64,000 nt of DNA, taken from assembly GCA_022841825.1 (NCBI GenBank), contig JALHQT010000008.1, positions 248,001 to 312,000 of the forward strand, written 5' to 3'. The notes below the pieces were generated by a model. That model ran no database searches and had not been told where the DNA came from. It saw nothing but the letters and a program-made list of their open reading frames with translations. Source of the DNA: Anaerolineae bacterium (lineage in GTDB: Bacteria > Chloroflexota > Anaerolineae > Aggregatilineales > Phototrophicaceae). Position numbers and translations under genes: made by a program. Shown here piece by piece: positions 51,031 to 59,340 of the stretch; within the stretch, counting starts at the first letter, position 1; each line of letters begins with the position of its first letter.

Positions 51031-52026
51031 ATGGCAACCATTAAACAGGTAGCGGATGCCGCTCACGTTTCTTTCAAGACGGTATCGCGCGTCATCAACG
51101 ACGACCCCAACGTGAGCGCGACCACACGCGCCCGCGTCATTGACGCTATCAATACCCTGGGCTATCGCCCGAACCTGATTGCCCGAAACATGCGCACGCG
51201 CCGCTCGCACCTCCTCGGTTTTGTCGCCGACGAAATCGCCACCACGCCATTCGCCGTCAACCTGATCAAAGGTGCTCAGGATGCGGCATGGAAGCGTGGA
51301 TTCATGCTGATGATCGTGAGCTGCGATAATGACGCAGCACGGGCGGAAGGCGCAGTCGAGACGCTGCTCGAACGCAAGGTCGAGGGCGTGGTCTACGCAA
51401 CCATGCGCCACGAAGTCATCGTCCCACCCCCGCATATTGACGAAGCCCCCTCGGTCTTCGCCAACTGCCGAGCGGAAGATGGCAGTGTTGCGTCCGTCAC
51501 GCCGAATGAGGAGCGCGGCGGCTTTGAGGCGACGGAAACGCTCATCCATCGTGGACGCCAGCGAATCGCCCTGATCAATCTGGAACCTGGCGCAACCGCC
51601 GCACAGGCGCGGTTGGCAGGTTACCTGCGCGCGCTGACGACACACGGCTTACCCATTGACGAACGCCGCATCCGCAACACCGACGATGGGCAGCCTGACG
51701 ATGGCTTTCGCCGCATGGATGAACTACTGGATCTCACGCCGCCGCCCGATGCCGTTTTCTGCGCCAACGACCGGATTGCGATGGGCGCATATGACGCCAT
51801 CAAGGCGCGCGGGCTGCGTATTCCGCAGGACATCTCGGTCATCGGCTTTGACAATCAGGAGGTCATTGCGGCGTATCTGCGCCCTGCGCTGACGACGATG
51901 GCGCTGCCACATTACGAAATGGGCTACTGGGCAGTCGAGCACTTGCTGCGTGCCCTGGACAACGGAGCAATAAGCCCCGAACAGGTCATGCTTCCATGTC
52001 CACTGGTCAGGCGAGCGTCCATTTAG
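51031..52026 (+). CDS. LacI-family transcriptional regulator
   Basis: 331 residues from the ATG at 51031; a longer frame from 50908 would run through the operators and is not used. The N-terminal HTH is 'ATIKQVADAAHVSFKTVSRVINDDPNVSATTRARVIDAINTLGYRPN', with the hinge helix 'LIARNMRTRRSH'. The rest is a type I periplasmic-binding fold for a sugar effector ('GFVADEI', 'VFCANDRIAMGAYDAIKARGLRIPQDISVIGFDN'). It is likely to control the sugar ABC transporter encoded directly downstream and itself. Confidence 0.93.
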   Translation: MATIKQVADAAHVSFKTVSRVINDDPNVSATTRARVIDAINTLGYRPNLIARNMRTRRSHLLGFVADEIATTPFAVNLIKGAQDAAWKRGFMLMIVSCDNDAARAEGAVETLLERKVEGVVYATMRHEVIVPPPHIDEAPSVFANCRAEDGSVASVTPNEERGGFEATETLIHRGRQRIALINLEPGATAAQARLAGYLRALTTHGLPIDERRIRNTDDGQPDDGFRRMDELLDLTPPPDAVFCANDRIAMGAYDAIKARGLRIPQDISVIGFDNQEVIAAYLRPALTTMALPHYEMGYWAVEHLLRALDNGAISPEQVMLPCPLVRRASI

Positions 52027-52135
52027 CGCTTCCCCCGTTGGGCGACCAGGGTAGCCAGAGACTTTGTGCATGTCGCCCGATTCAACCTGTGAGAGTTGTC
52101 ATGACTTTCATCAGGGGCTAAGATTGTGATGTCCG

Positions 52136-52154
52136 GTGAAACGTTCGCGTTCAC
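52136..52154. promoter_or_regulatory. operator-like inverted repeat GTGAA-N9-TTCAC
   Basis: GTGAAACGTTCGCGTTCAC is a 19-base inverted repeat (arms GTGAA/TTCAC with ACG/CGC near-symmetry inside) 45 bases before the start of the binding-protein gene. It is a candidate LacI-type operator, though unlike the sites at 50910 and 50973. Confidence 0.4.
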
Positions 52155-52198
52155 CGCATCAAAGCATGTGATTGCTTTACAGAATACAGGAGTACAGC

Positions 52199-53560
52199 AT
52201 GTCGAAGTTTTTCAAGGTGAGCCTGCTGATGGCAGTCCTACTCGTCGCTCTTGGCGCGGGTGCTGCTTCAGCGCAAGGCGGGTGTCCCGCTGAGTGGACG
52301 CTCATGAGCGCGGAGCTGGAAGCCGCGTGTGCAGGCGAGCTGTCGGGTACGGTGGTCACGATGACCGGTCCGTTCACCGATCAGGACGAAGTTAAGTTTA
52401 ATGATGCGATTGCACCGTTCGAAGAATGGACAGGCATCGACATTCAGTACACCGGCTCGAAGGAATTCGAAGCTGCCATCCGCGCAGCGGTTGAAGGCGG
52501 CGCAGTCACCGACATCGTCGATTTCCCGCAGCCCGGTCTGCTCCGCGACTTTGTTGAGGGCGGCTACGTCCTGGATGTCAGCACCTTCCTCAATGCCGAG
52601 CACCTGAGCGGCAACTACATCCAGAGCTGGCTGGACATGGCGACCATCGGCGGACCCGATGGCGACATCATGGCGGGTGTCTGGAATCGTATCAACGGCA
52701 AGAGCCTGGTCTGGTATCCCATCGCTGCTTGGGAAGAAGCCGGCTACGAAATCCCCACCACCTGGGATGAGCTGATCGCCCTCAACGAGCAGATCGTCGC
52801 AGACGGCAGCAGCCCCTGGTGCGTTGGTATCGAGTCTGGCGCGGCAACCGGTTGGGCAGCCACCGACTGGATGGAAGAAATCATGCTGCGCACGACCTCG
52901 CTGGAAAACTACGACAACTGGACGATCCCTGCCGATGCAGAATCGCGCCTGCTGTTCAGCAGCCCGGAAGTCACCAATGCAGCGACCGTCCTGGGCGACA
53001 TGTGGTTTGCCGATAACGTCGTCTTCGGTGGTCGTGAAACCATCGCCAGCACCTTCTTCGGCGATGCCCCGCTCCCGATGTTCGAAGAACCCGCAGGCTG
53101 CTATATGCACAAGCAGGGTAACTTCATCACCAGCTTCTTCCCCGAAGGCACACAGCCCGGTGTCGATTATGGCGTCTTCTACCTGCCGCCGATTGACGAA
53201 GAACTCGGTCGTCCGTTCCTGGTCGCTGGCGACATCTACGCGATGTTTGCGGATCGTCCCGAAGTCCGCGCCGTCATTGACTTCTTCAGCCGTGGCGAAT
53301 CGGTTCGCGCGTGGCTGGGTGCAGGTGGCGCGCTCTCCCCCCACCGCGATGCTCCTCTCGATTGGTACGGTGTTGAACTCGAACGCAACATCGCCGCCCT
53401 GATCGCCGACGCAACGAGCGTCCGCTTCGATGGTTCCGACCTGATGCCGGGCGCAGTGGGTGCCGGTTCATTCTGGAAGGGCATGACCGACTGGATCAGC
53501 GGCACGGTTGACCTCGAAACCGCGCTTGCCGAAATCGACGCTGCCTGGCCGACTGACTAA
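52199..53560 (+). CDS. sugar ABC transporter substrate-binding protein (AglE-like)
   Basis: 453 residues from the ATG at 52199, with AGGAG 6 bases upstream. A signal peptide 'MSKFFKVSLLMAVLLVALGAGAASAQ' (in pieces) is followed by a family 1/41 extracellular solute-binding domain: 'TDIVDFPQPGLLRDFVEGG', 'YPIAAWEEAGYEIPTTWDELIALNEQI', 'GDIYAMF' and 'VRAWLGAGGALSPHRD'. This resembles the AglE/ThuE alpha-glucoside type. No lipobox is seen. It is followed by a hairpin and the two permease genes. Confidence 0.9.
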   Translation: MSKFFKVSLLMAVLLVALGAGAASAQGGCPAEWTLMSAELEAACAGELSGTVVTMTGPFTDQDEVKFNDAIAPFEEWTGIDIQYTGSKEFEAAIRAAVEGGAVTDIVDFPQPGLLRDFVEGGYVLDVSTFLNAEHLSGNYIQSWLDMATIGGPDGDIMAGVWNRINGKSLVWYPIAAWEEAGYEIPTTWDELIALNEQIVADGSSPWCVGIESGAATGWAATDWMEEIMLRTTSLENYDNWTIPADAESRLLFSSPEVTNAATVLGDMWFADNVVFGGRETIASTFFGDAPLPMFEEPAGCYMHKQGNFITSFFPEGTQPGVDYGVFYLPPIDEELGRPFLVAGDIYAMFADRPEVRAVIDFFSRGESVRAWLGAGGALSPHRDAPLDWYGVELERNIAALIADATSVRFDGSDLMPGAVGAGSFWKGMTDWISGTVDLETALAEIDAAWPTD

Positions 53561-53605
53561 AGGCGTTCTGCCAGCCAGTTTGTAACTTCACACGTTGAAG
53601 TCATC

Positions 53606-53640
53606 AAAGGCAGGGCTGACCAGACGGTTGCCCTGCCTTT
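53606..53640 (+). terminator. attenuating hairpin between binding-protein and permease genes
   Basis: AAAGGCAGGGC (53606-53616) pairs with GCCCTGCCTTT (53630-53640), followed by GTCTTTATTC. A smaller hairpin ACTTCA/TGAAGT (about 53586-53601) precedes it. In sugar transporters such structures raise binding-protein expression above that of the permeases. Confidence 0.65.
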
Positions 53641-53654
53641 GTCTTTATTCGTTA

Positions 53655-53756
53655 GAGTGGAAGTAAAAGTTGGAAGTTAAAGGCGATGAAAATGCGGTGT
53701 CTGAAGAGCCAGAATTGCTTTTGACTTTGCACTTTTTACTTTGAACGAGCACCTGG
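53655..53756. repeat. A/T-rich ACTTT-type imperfect inverted repeat
   Basis: GGAAGTAAAAGTTGGAAGTTAAAG near 53660 is matched in inverted form by CTTTTGACTTTGCACTTTTTACTTTG near 53717. The pairing is imperfect; the stretch is much poorer in GC than its surroundings. It could be a decayed mobile palindrome inserted in the operon. Confidence 0.4.
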
Positions 53757-53766
53757 GAGCTTTTCC

Positions 53767-54858
53767 ATGCAGGCAAAGTTAGACCGCCCCGCAGGGGGGC
53801 AAGACGGGTTCAGCGCTGCCCAGCTTGCCTTATCTGCTGTGCTGATTGGGATTACATTCATCGGGCTTTACGCAGGGTTCGTCTTCCTGCGCGATAGCAC
53901 CGCCGACCGCATCTTCATCGCCATCGCCGCGATTGTCTGGGGCGTAGGCGGGATTGCCGCGCTGTATTTCGTCTTCAACAATCTGGTCGAAAAGCTGCCC
54001 GGCAACTGGATGAGCCGCCTACAGCCGTTCATCTTCGTTGGACCTGCGATCCTTCTGCTGGCATGGTATCTGGCAGTGCCAACGCTGCGCACCCTGAGCC
54101 TCAGCTTCTTCGACCGCACGAGCACCAACTTCGTCGGCTTGGATAACTACATCGCCGTCTTCACGCAGCGTCAGATGGTCGAAGCATGGACGAACAATCT
54201 GCTGTGGATTGTCGTCGGCACCGCCTTCGTTGTCATCTTCGGGCTGCTGATCGCCATCCTTTCCGACCGCAGCGCTTTCGAGAATGCTGCCAAGTCGCTC
54301 ATCTTCATGCCGATGGCGATTTCGATGGTGGGTGCCGGCGTCATCTGGAAGTTCGTCTACGACAACAATCCCAATATTGGTTTACTCAATTCCATTGTCA
54401 CCGCATTTGGGGGAGAAGCGCAGCCCTGGCTGACGCTTGTGCAGCCCTGGAATAACGTCTTCCTGATCATCGTCGTGGTCTGGTTGCAAACCGGGTATGC
54501 GATGGTACTCATCTCTGCCGCCATCAAAGGCATCCCGGAAGAACTCCTGGAAGCCGCCCGCGTCGATGGCGCTAACGAAATCCAGATCTTCTTCCGCATC
54601 ATCCTGCCCAGCATCGCGCCTACCCTCGTGACCGTCGTCACCACCGTCGTCATCTTCATGCTCAAGATCTTCGACGTGGTCATGGTGATGACCGGCGGGC
54701 AGTTCGGCACGGAGGTTGTTGGTGTGCGCTTCTACCGCGAAGCATTCACAGCAGGCAACGCAGGTTTTGCGTCCGCCATCGCCATCGTGCTGCTCATTGC
54801 GGTCATTCCGGTGATGATCTACAACCTGCGCCAATTCAGCCAGCGCCAGACGTTTTAG
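53767..54858 (+). CDS. sugar ABC transporter permease (AglF/MalF-like)
   Basis: 363 residues with eight membrane helices, two at the N-terminus before the core. The EAA loop reads 'EELLEAARVDGANEIQIFFRIILPSI', the site that contacts the transport ATPase. The 'SDRSAFENAAKSLIFMPMAISMVGAGVIWKFVY' region matches AglF. It forms the first half of the heterodimeric permease with the next gene product (gap 9 bases). No ATPase gene is nearby, so a shared MsmK/UgpC-type ATPase elsewhere is expected. Confidence 0.9.
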   Translation: MQAKLDRPAGGQDGFSAAQLALSAVLIGITFIGLYAGFVFLRDSTADRIFIAIAAIVWGVGGIAALYFVFNNLVEKLPGNWMSRLQPFIFVGPAILLLAWYLAVPTLRTLSLSFFDRTSTNFVGLDNYIAVFTQRQMVEAWTNNLLWIVVGTAFVVIFGLLIAILSDRSAFENAAKSLIFMPMAISMVGAGVIWKFVYDNNPNIGLLNSIVTAFGGEAQPWLTLVQPWNNVFLIIVVVWLQTGYAMVLISAAIKGIPEELLEAARVDGANEIQIFFRIILPSIAPTLVTVVTTVVIFMLKIFDVVMVMTGGQFGTEVVGVRFYREAFTAGNAGFASAIAIVLLIAVIPVMIYNLRQFSQRQTF

Positions 54859-54867
54859 GGGGCTACC

Positions 54868-55977
54868 ATGCAAAATCAGAAACGCCGCGCGGCTATCATC
54901 GTCAACGGTATTCTCTTTCTCATCGTCCTGGCGTGGTCGATCCCGACCATTGGGCTGCTCGTCTCATCCATCCGCTTCCGCAACGACATCCGCACCAGCG
55001 GCTGGTGGACAACTCTTCCTAATCAGGCATGGGTGGCGACCGGCAATCAACTCCCCATTCCCGACGGACAGACGCGCGACCAGCCCATCACCGTCACCAA
55101 TTCCGCCGGAGTCGCCACCACCGCGTCTTATGACGAATGGCTGGATGGAGTCGATATGGGCGATGGCTCCCGCCTGGTGTGGGTGGGAAACCTGCGGCGT
55201 GGTCAGCTTGAAGAGTACCGCCAGCAGTGGACGATGAACACGAACTTCACGCTGCAAAACTACGAGCAGGTCATCAGCGGGCGTCAGTATCAGATTCAGA
55301 ATATCGACGGCACCACTGAAACGGTACAGGGCGACGACATGCTCGGCGCGTTCCTCAACTCGCTGACCGTCACCATCCCGGCAACAATCATCCCGATTTT
55401 GATCGCCGCATTCGCCGCCTATGGCTTCGCCTGGATGAGCTTCCCAGGGCGAAAGATCCTCTTCATCCTGGTCGTCGCGCTCCTGGTCGTCCCCTTGCAG
55501 ATTGCGCTCGTGCCCATCCTGCGCGATTACGGGCAGATCGGGCTGAACGGCACATTCCTCGGCGTATGGCTGGCACACGCGGGCTTTGGGCTGCCCCTGG
55601 CGACCTACCTGCTCTATAACTATATCAGCGGTCTCCCGCGCGAAATTCTGGAGTCTGCGTTCATCGATGGTGCGTCCCACTTCACCATCTTCATACGCCT
55701 CATCCTGCCACTCTCAGTACCCGCGCTGGCATCTTTCGCCATCTTCCAATTCCTCTGGGTCTGGAACGATTACCTGGTCGCCCTCATCTTCCTGGGCTTC
55801 AACCAGCAGAACGAAGTGCTCACCATCCGCATCGCCGACATGGTCGGGTCACGCGGGCAGGACTGGCATCTCTTGACGTCGGCGGCATTTGTCTCCATGA
55901 TCGTGCCATTGATCGTCTTCTTCGGCTTGCAGCGCTATTTCGTGCGCGGGCTGATGGCAGGTTCTGTGAAGGGCTAA
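54868..55977 (+). CDS. sugar ABC transporter permease (AglG/MalG-like)
   Basis: 369 residues. Six core helices; an insert of about 100 residues after helix 1 ('SIRFRNDIRTSGWWTTLPNQ' to 'LQNYEQVISG') is typical of AglG-type permeases, which are longer than MalG. The EAA loop is 'PREILESAFIDGASHFTIFIRLILPLS'. The stop codon directly abuts the start of the P-loop ATPase gene. Confidence 0.9.
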   Translation: MQNQKRRAAIIVNGILFLIVLAWSIPTIGLLVSSIRFRNDIRTSGWWTTLPNQAWVATGNQLPIPDGQTRDQPITVTNSAGVATTASYDEWLDGVDMGDGSRLVWVGNLRRGQLEEYRQQWTMNTNFTLQNYEQVISGRQYQIQNIDGTTETVQGDDMLGAFLNSLTVTIPATIIPILIAAFAAYGFAWMSFPGRKILFILVVALLVVPLQIALVPILRDYGQIGLNGTFLGVWLAHAGFGLPLATYLLYNYISGLPREILESAFIDGASHFTIFIRLILPLSVPALASFAIFQFLWVWNDYLVALIFLGFNQQNEVLTIRIADMVGSRGQDWHLLTSAAFVSMIVPLIVFFGLQRYFVRGLMAGSVKG

Positions 55978-57300
55978 ATGTTCGACACCGCGCCCAAGAA
56001 CATCTATACAGAAGGTGCTTCCGCCCCGTTTGCAGGGCGTGGAAGCGCCTTCGCGCGGGTACGCCGCCAGATCATCGACGCTTCACAGCAAGGTGCCCTG
56101 CTGGTGCTGGGGCGCAGGCGCAGCGGCAAGACAGCGTTCCTCCGCGCGTTTGACGGCGCTTTCGACGAAAGCTTCGTCGGCGTTTACGTCACGACCCAGT
56201 CCCTGACCGGAACGGAACAGGATTGGTGGGTCGGGCTGGCGCAGTCGATCACGGAACGCTTGATCGATCGCGCGTTCACCCTGACGCGCCTGCAGGAACT
56301 CCAGCCACCAGAAGACGATGCACGAGACTGGTTCACGCGCGTCTTCCTGCCGCCTGTCCTGGCGCTGATTCGTCCCCATCGTCAGCTCGTACTGCTCGTT
56401 GACGATGTCGATGGGCTGCTTGACCAGATTGCGCAAAAGGACTTTCGAAGCGACACCCTCACTTATCTGCGCGCGATGACCGATCAGCTTCCGCAGTTTC
56501 ACATCGTCGCCACACTCGGTCTGACGCACGAAGCGCGCCTGAGTGAGCTTTATCCACTTGTCCTGCCCACGCATACCGTGCGCCTGACCAGCCTGGCTCC
56601 ACAGGAAACTGCCTGGCTTCTGCGCGAACCGGTGCGCGACCTATACACCCTGGACGACGCCGCGCTGCGGGATGCCCACACGCTGACAGGTGGCGAACCC
56701 GCCTTCGTTCAGATCGTCGGACAAACCCTGTTTCGTCGCTATCTGAGCGACGATCAGACGAGCTTCACTGGCGACGACATCAAGCGCGTGGGGCAAACGC
56801 TTTATCGCTACATCGAAGGTGACCTGCGCCAAACCTGGCTGATGCTCACGTACAATGAGCAGCGCGTGCTGCGCGGAATCAGCCAACTGATCTACGCCGA
56901 CCCCCTGCGCCCGGTCGATCTCGACGCCATCGCAGCCTGGCTTGCCGATAGCGACGACCCGCTCGACAGCACGGCGATCAGTGCGGCGCTGCGCAGCCTG
57001 GAATATCGAGAAATCGTCTCGCTCATCCCGCAGGGCATCCAGATTCAATCGGAGTGGATGCAGCGCTACCTGCTCGAAAACGCCTTTAATGTGCCGCTTG
57101 CCACGCCACCAACGGGGAGCGGCGGCGCAGGCATAGGTGTCCTCAGTCGTCGTAATCGTGGTTTACGGATTGTGCTGCTACTGGTGCTGGTCGCGGCGCT
57201 GGTGGCGGGGATTCTTCTGCTGTCCGCGCTGAGCAGCCTGCCTGCCGAACGGGAAATCATCCCGGCAGAGCCGACAGTGACGCTGTTCGGCAGCGGTTAG
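55978..57300 (+). CDS. membrane-tethered AAA/STAND-type ATPase
   Basis: 440 residues. A P-loop NTPase with Walker A 'GRRRSGKTAFL' (about 44-54) and Walker B 'LVLLVDDVDGLLDQ', a sensor region 'FHIVATLGLTH', then a winged-helix part (about 290-375) and a C-terminal membrane helix (about 398-420). It is not an ABC ATPase: there is no LSGGQ signature. It belongs to the ORC/STAND-like ATPases often fused to signalling modules. Its start follows the permease stop with no gap, so it is co-translated with the sugar transporter. The C-terminal outside segment is short. Confidence 0.8.
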   Translation: MFDTAPKNIYTEGASAPFAGRGSAFARVRRQIIDASQQGALLVLGRRRSGKTAFLRAFDGAFDESFVGVYVTTQSLTGTEQDWWVGLAQSITERLIDRAFTLTRLQELQPPEDDARDWFTRVFLPPVLALIRPHRQLVLLVDDVDGLLDQIAQKDFRSDTLTYLRAMTDQLPQFHIVATLGLTHEARLSELYPLVLPTHTVRLTSLAPQETAWLLREPVRDLYTLDDAALRDAHTLTGGEPAFVQIVGQTLFRRYLSDDQTSFTGDDIKRVGQTLYRYIEGDLRQTWLMLTYNEQRVLRGISQLIYADPLRPVDLDAIAAWLADSDDPLDSTAISAALRSLEYREIVSLIPQGIQIQSEWMQRYLLENAFNVPLATPPTGSGGAGIGVLSRRNRGLRIVLLLVLVAALVAGILLLSALSSLPAEREIIPAEPTVTLFGSG

Positions 57301-57303
57301 TCT

Positions 57304-59127
57304 TCACTCAACGGCGATGTCACAACTGCCATCCGCGATGTCGCAGGTCGCCAGGATAATTCCGCCCTCGCGCACGACAAAGTCTTTGACCGTGCCCGTC
57401 GCGATCCAGAACCAGCGCGGACGCGAAACCGCCCGCCACGCCTGACGCACACAGCCCGCAGGCGCTCCCCGGCTCACATATGCGTCCGTCCACACCTGTA
57501 CACAATCGCCGGGGTCGAAGCGTGCGACACTGAAGCCGCTGCTGCCCCACTGAGTCGCTCGGAAGAGGCGCTCACTGCCGTCATCCAGCGACTGCGCAAA
57601 TTCAATGCCGGTTAAGTCGATGCGGCGGCTGCCCACGTTGACCAGCGTGACGACTTCACCGTCATAGGTCAGGCGAAGATCAAGGCTTGCCGAGAGCGCA
57701 CTTCCCGCCGGAGTCGCCGATGGCGCTGATGTCAGACGAGTTGTGGCAGCTGTCACGGTGATGCGGGTTGCAGTCGGCAGCGTGGTCGGGCGAGTCACCG
57801 GCTCTTCAACTGCTGTGGAGGTCGGTGCAGATGCACCAGATGTCTCTGTTATGCCCTGCGCCAGCATGGGCGCTGTTGCATCTGGCGAGATCGCACGCAA
57901 CCCCGGCAGGAGCGCCAACCCAAGTCCCAGCAGCGCGATGATAGCAATCGCAGCGGCAACCATCAGGGGGCGGCGGCGCGGTTTACTGGTAGGTAGGCGC
58001 GGCAGCGAACCCATCTCGCCCGTCAGATCCTGCGCCCAAACAGGCACAACCGCCGGGCGCGCCTGACTGAGCGGCTTGATTTCTGGCTTGGGCGATGATG
58101 CCGCCGCGCTGGCAGCGACGTGCAGCGCTTCCGACGAGGACTTTTGTGACGGCGGGAGCGGGATCGTCGCACTATCGCGGCGTAAGGTGCTATCCGGGTC
58201 TTCTGCTACTGTGACCCGCAGCGCCTCATCCGTAAACAGAATGCTCTTGCCGGTGCCTTTCAGCGCTTTTTCCAGTGCGTTCGCAAGCGCAGCGCCGCTC
58301 GGATACCTTTTCTCCGGCTGCTTCTGCAATGCCTTAAGGAGAACGCTGTCCACGTCAGCGGTGAGTTCGTGGTTGATCAGGCTAGGCGGCGGCGGCGGGT
58401 CCTGCAAATGCTTGATCGCCACGCTCATCGCCGAGGGATCGTCGAACGGCACGCGCCCCGCCAGCATCTGATAGATCACGACGGCGAGCGAATAGAGATC
58501 GCTCTGGGGCACTGCATTGTTGGAGGCGACCGCCTGCTCTGGCGCGATGTAGTGCGCACTGCCAAAGGTATTGCCAATCGAGCCTTCCGGGACGCTCAGT
58601 GCCAGCCCGAAATCGGTCAGGATGGCGTGACCGTCGTTCATGACCATGATGTTCGACGGCTTGATGTCGCGGTGGATGACGCCCTCGCGGTGTGCATAAT
58701 CCAGCGCCGCGCCAATATCCCGCGCCACGCGCAGCACCGCCCCAAAGGTCATACGCGCACGGCGGCTGGCATGGTCGCGCAGCACATGCGTCAGGTCGTA
58801 ACCTTCGATGAACATCATCGCCATGTAGTAAAGGTTACTGAACTCGCCAAACTGGTAGACGCTGACAATATTGGGGTGGCGCAGCCTTGCGATGGAACGC
58901 GCTTCGCGGTGAAAGCGCTCGCGGTACTCCGGCGCATCCGAGCCAGCCGCAAGATGAGCGTCGATCACCTTGACCGCCGCGTAACGCTCCAGCTTGGGAT
59001 CGAACCCCTTATAGACGCGCGCCATCCCCCCGCGTCCAAGCAGGCTGACGATGCTGTAGTCGCCGAGCTGCTGACCGATCAGCGGGTCGGTGACCAGGGT
59101 GGGTTTCTTGAGCGGTTTCGCGGTCAT
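57304..59127 (-). CDS. Ser/Thr protein kinase with membrane helix and LTD-like outer domain
   Basis: 607 residues. Kinase domain 20-285: Gly loop 'LLGRGGMARVYKG', Lys in 'AAVKVID', catalytic loop 'VIHRDIKPSNIM', 'LTDFGLAL' and 'HYIAPEQ'. A Ser/Pro-rich linker follows, then a membrane helix at about 390-412, a Thr/Ala linker and a C-terminal beta domain ('LTYDGEVVTLVNVGSRRIDLTGIEF') resembling a lamin-tail (LTD) domain outside the cell. PASTA repeats are absent. It converges with the ATPase gene (3 bases) and diverges from the Clp gene. Confidence 0.9.
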   Translation of the reverse strand: MTAKPLKKPTLVTDPLIGQQLGDYSIVSLLGRGGMARVYKGFDPKLERYAAVKVIDAHLAAGSDAPEYRERFHREARSIARLRHPNIVSVYQFGEFSNLYYMAMMFIEGYDLTHVLRDHASRRARMTFGAVLRVARDIGAALDYAHREGVIHRDIKPSNIMVMNDGHAILTDFGLALSVPEGSIGNTFGSAHYIAPEQAVASNNAVPQSDLYSLAVVIYQMLAGRVPFDDPSAMSVAIKHLQDPPPPPSLINHELTADVDSVLLKALQKQPEKRYPSGAALANALEKALKGTGKSILFTDEALRVTVAEDPDSTLRRDSATIPLPPSQKSSSEALHVAASAAASSPKPEIKPLSQARPAVVPVWAQDLTGEMGSLPRLPTSKPRRRPLMVAAAIAIIALLGLGLALLPGLRAISPDATAPMLAQGITETSGASAPTSTAVEEPVTRPTTLPTATRITVTAATTRLTSAPSATPAGSALSASLDLRLTYDGEVVTLVNVGSRRIDLTGIEFAQSLDDGSERLFRATQWGSSGFSVARFDPGDCVQVWTDAYVSRGAPAGCVRQAWRAVSRPRWFWIATGTVKDFVVREGGIILATCDIADGSCDIAVE

Positions 59128-59340
59128 ATCAATCGGAAGTGATGCTGCCCTTCTTTACGCAGAGTATAACAGCAACACCCCAGATGGATCGGTAAGATTC
59201 GCAATCTGAGCGTAGGCTTGCGGTGGATTCAACCACATCATACAAGGGTTTGACAAGCCAGATATGGGACTTGCGCCGGGATGCGGGAGAGCAGGAAGAT
59301 GCGTTATACTTCCGGTAATGAGGTCCGCATGTACTGATAG

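Noticed and set aside
52350-52375. GGTCACGATGACC, similar to the regional operator
   Set aside because: It lies inside the coding part of the binding-protein gene and has three central bases where the other copies have two.
55978-57300. The STAND-like ATPase as an antiphage defence gene
   Set aside because: It is co-translated with sugar permeases, has no effector domain, and no other defence gene is nearby.
59250-59255. TTGACA before the Clp gene as a -35 element, with a CtsR-like GTCAAA half-site
   Set aside because: No -10 lies at 16-18 bases from it and only one half of a CtsR repeat is present.
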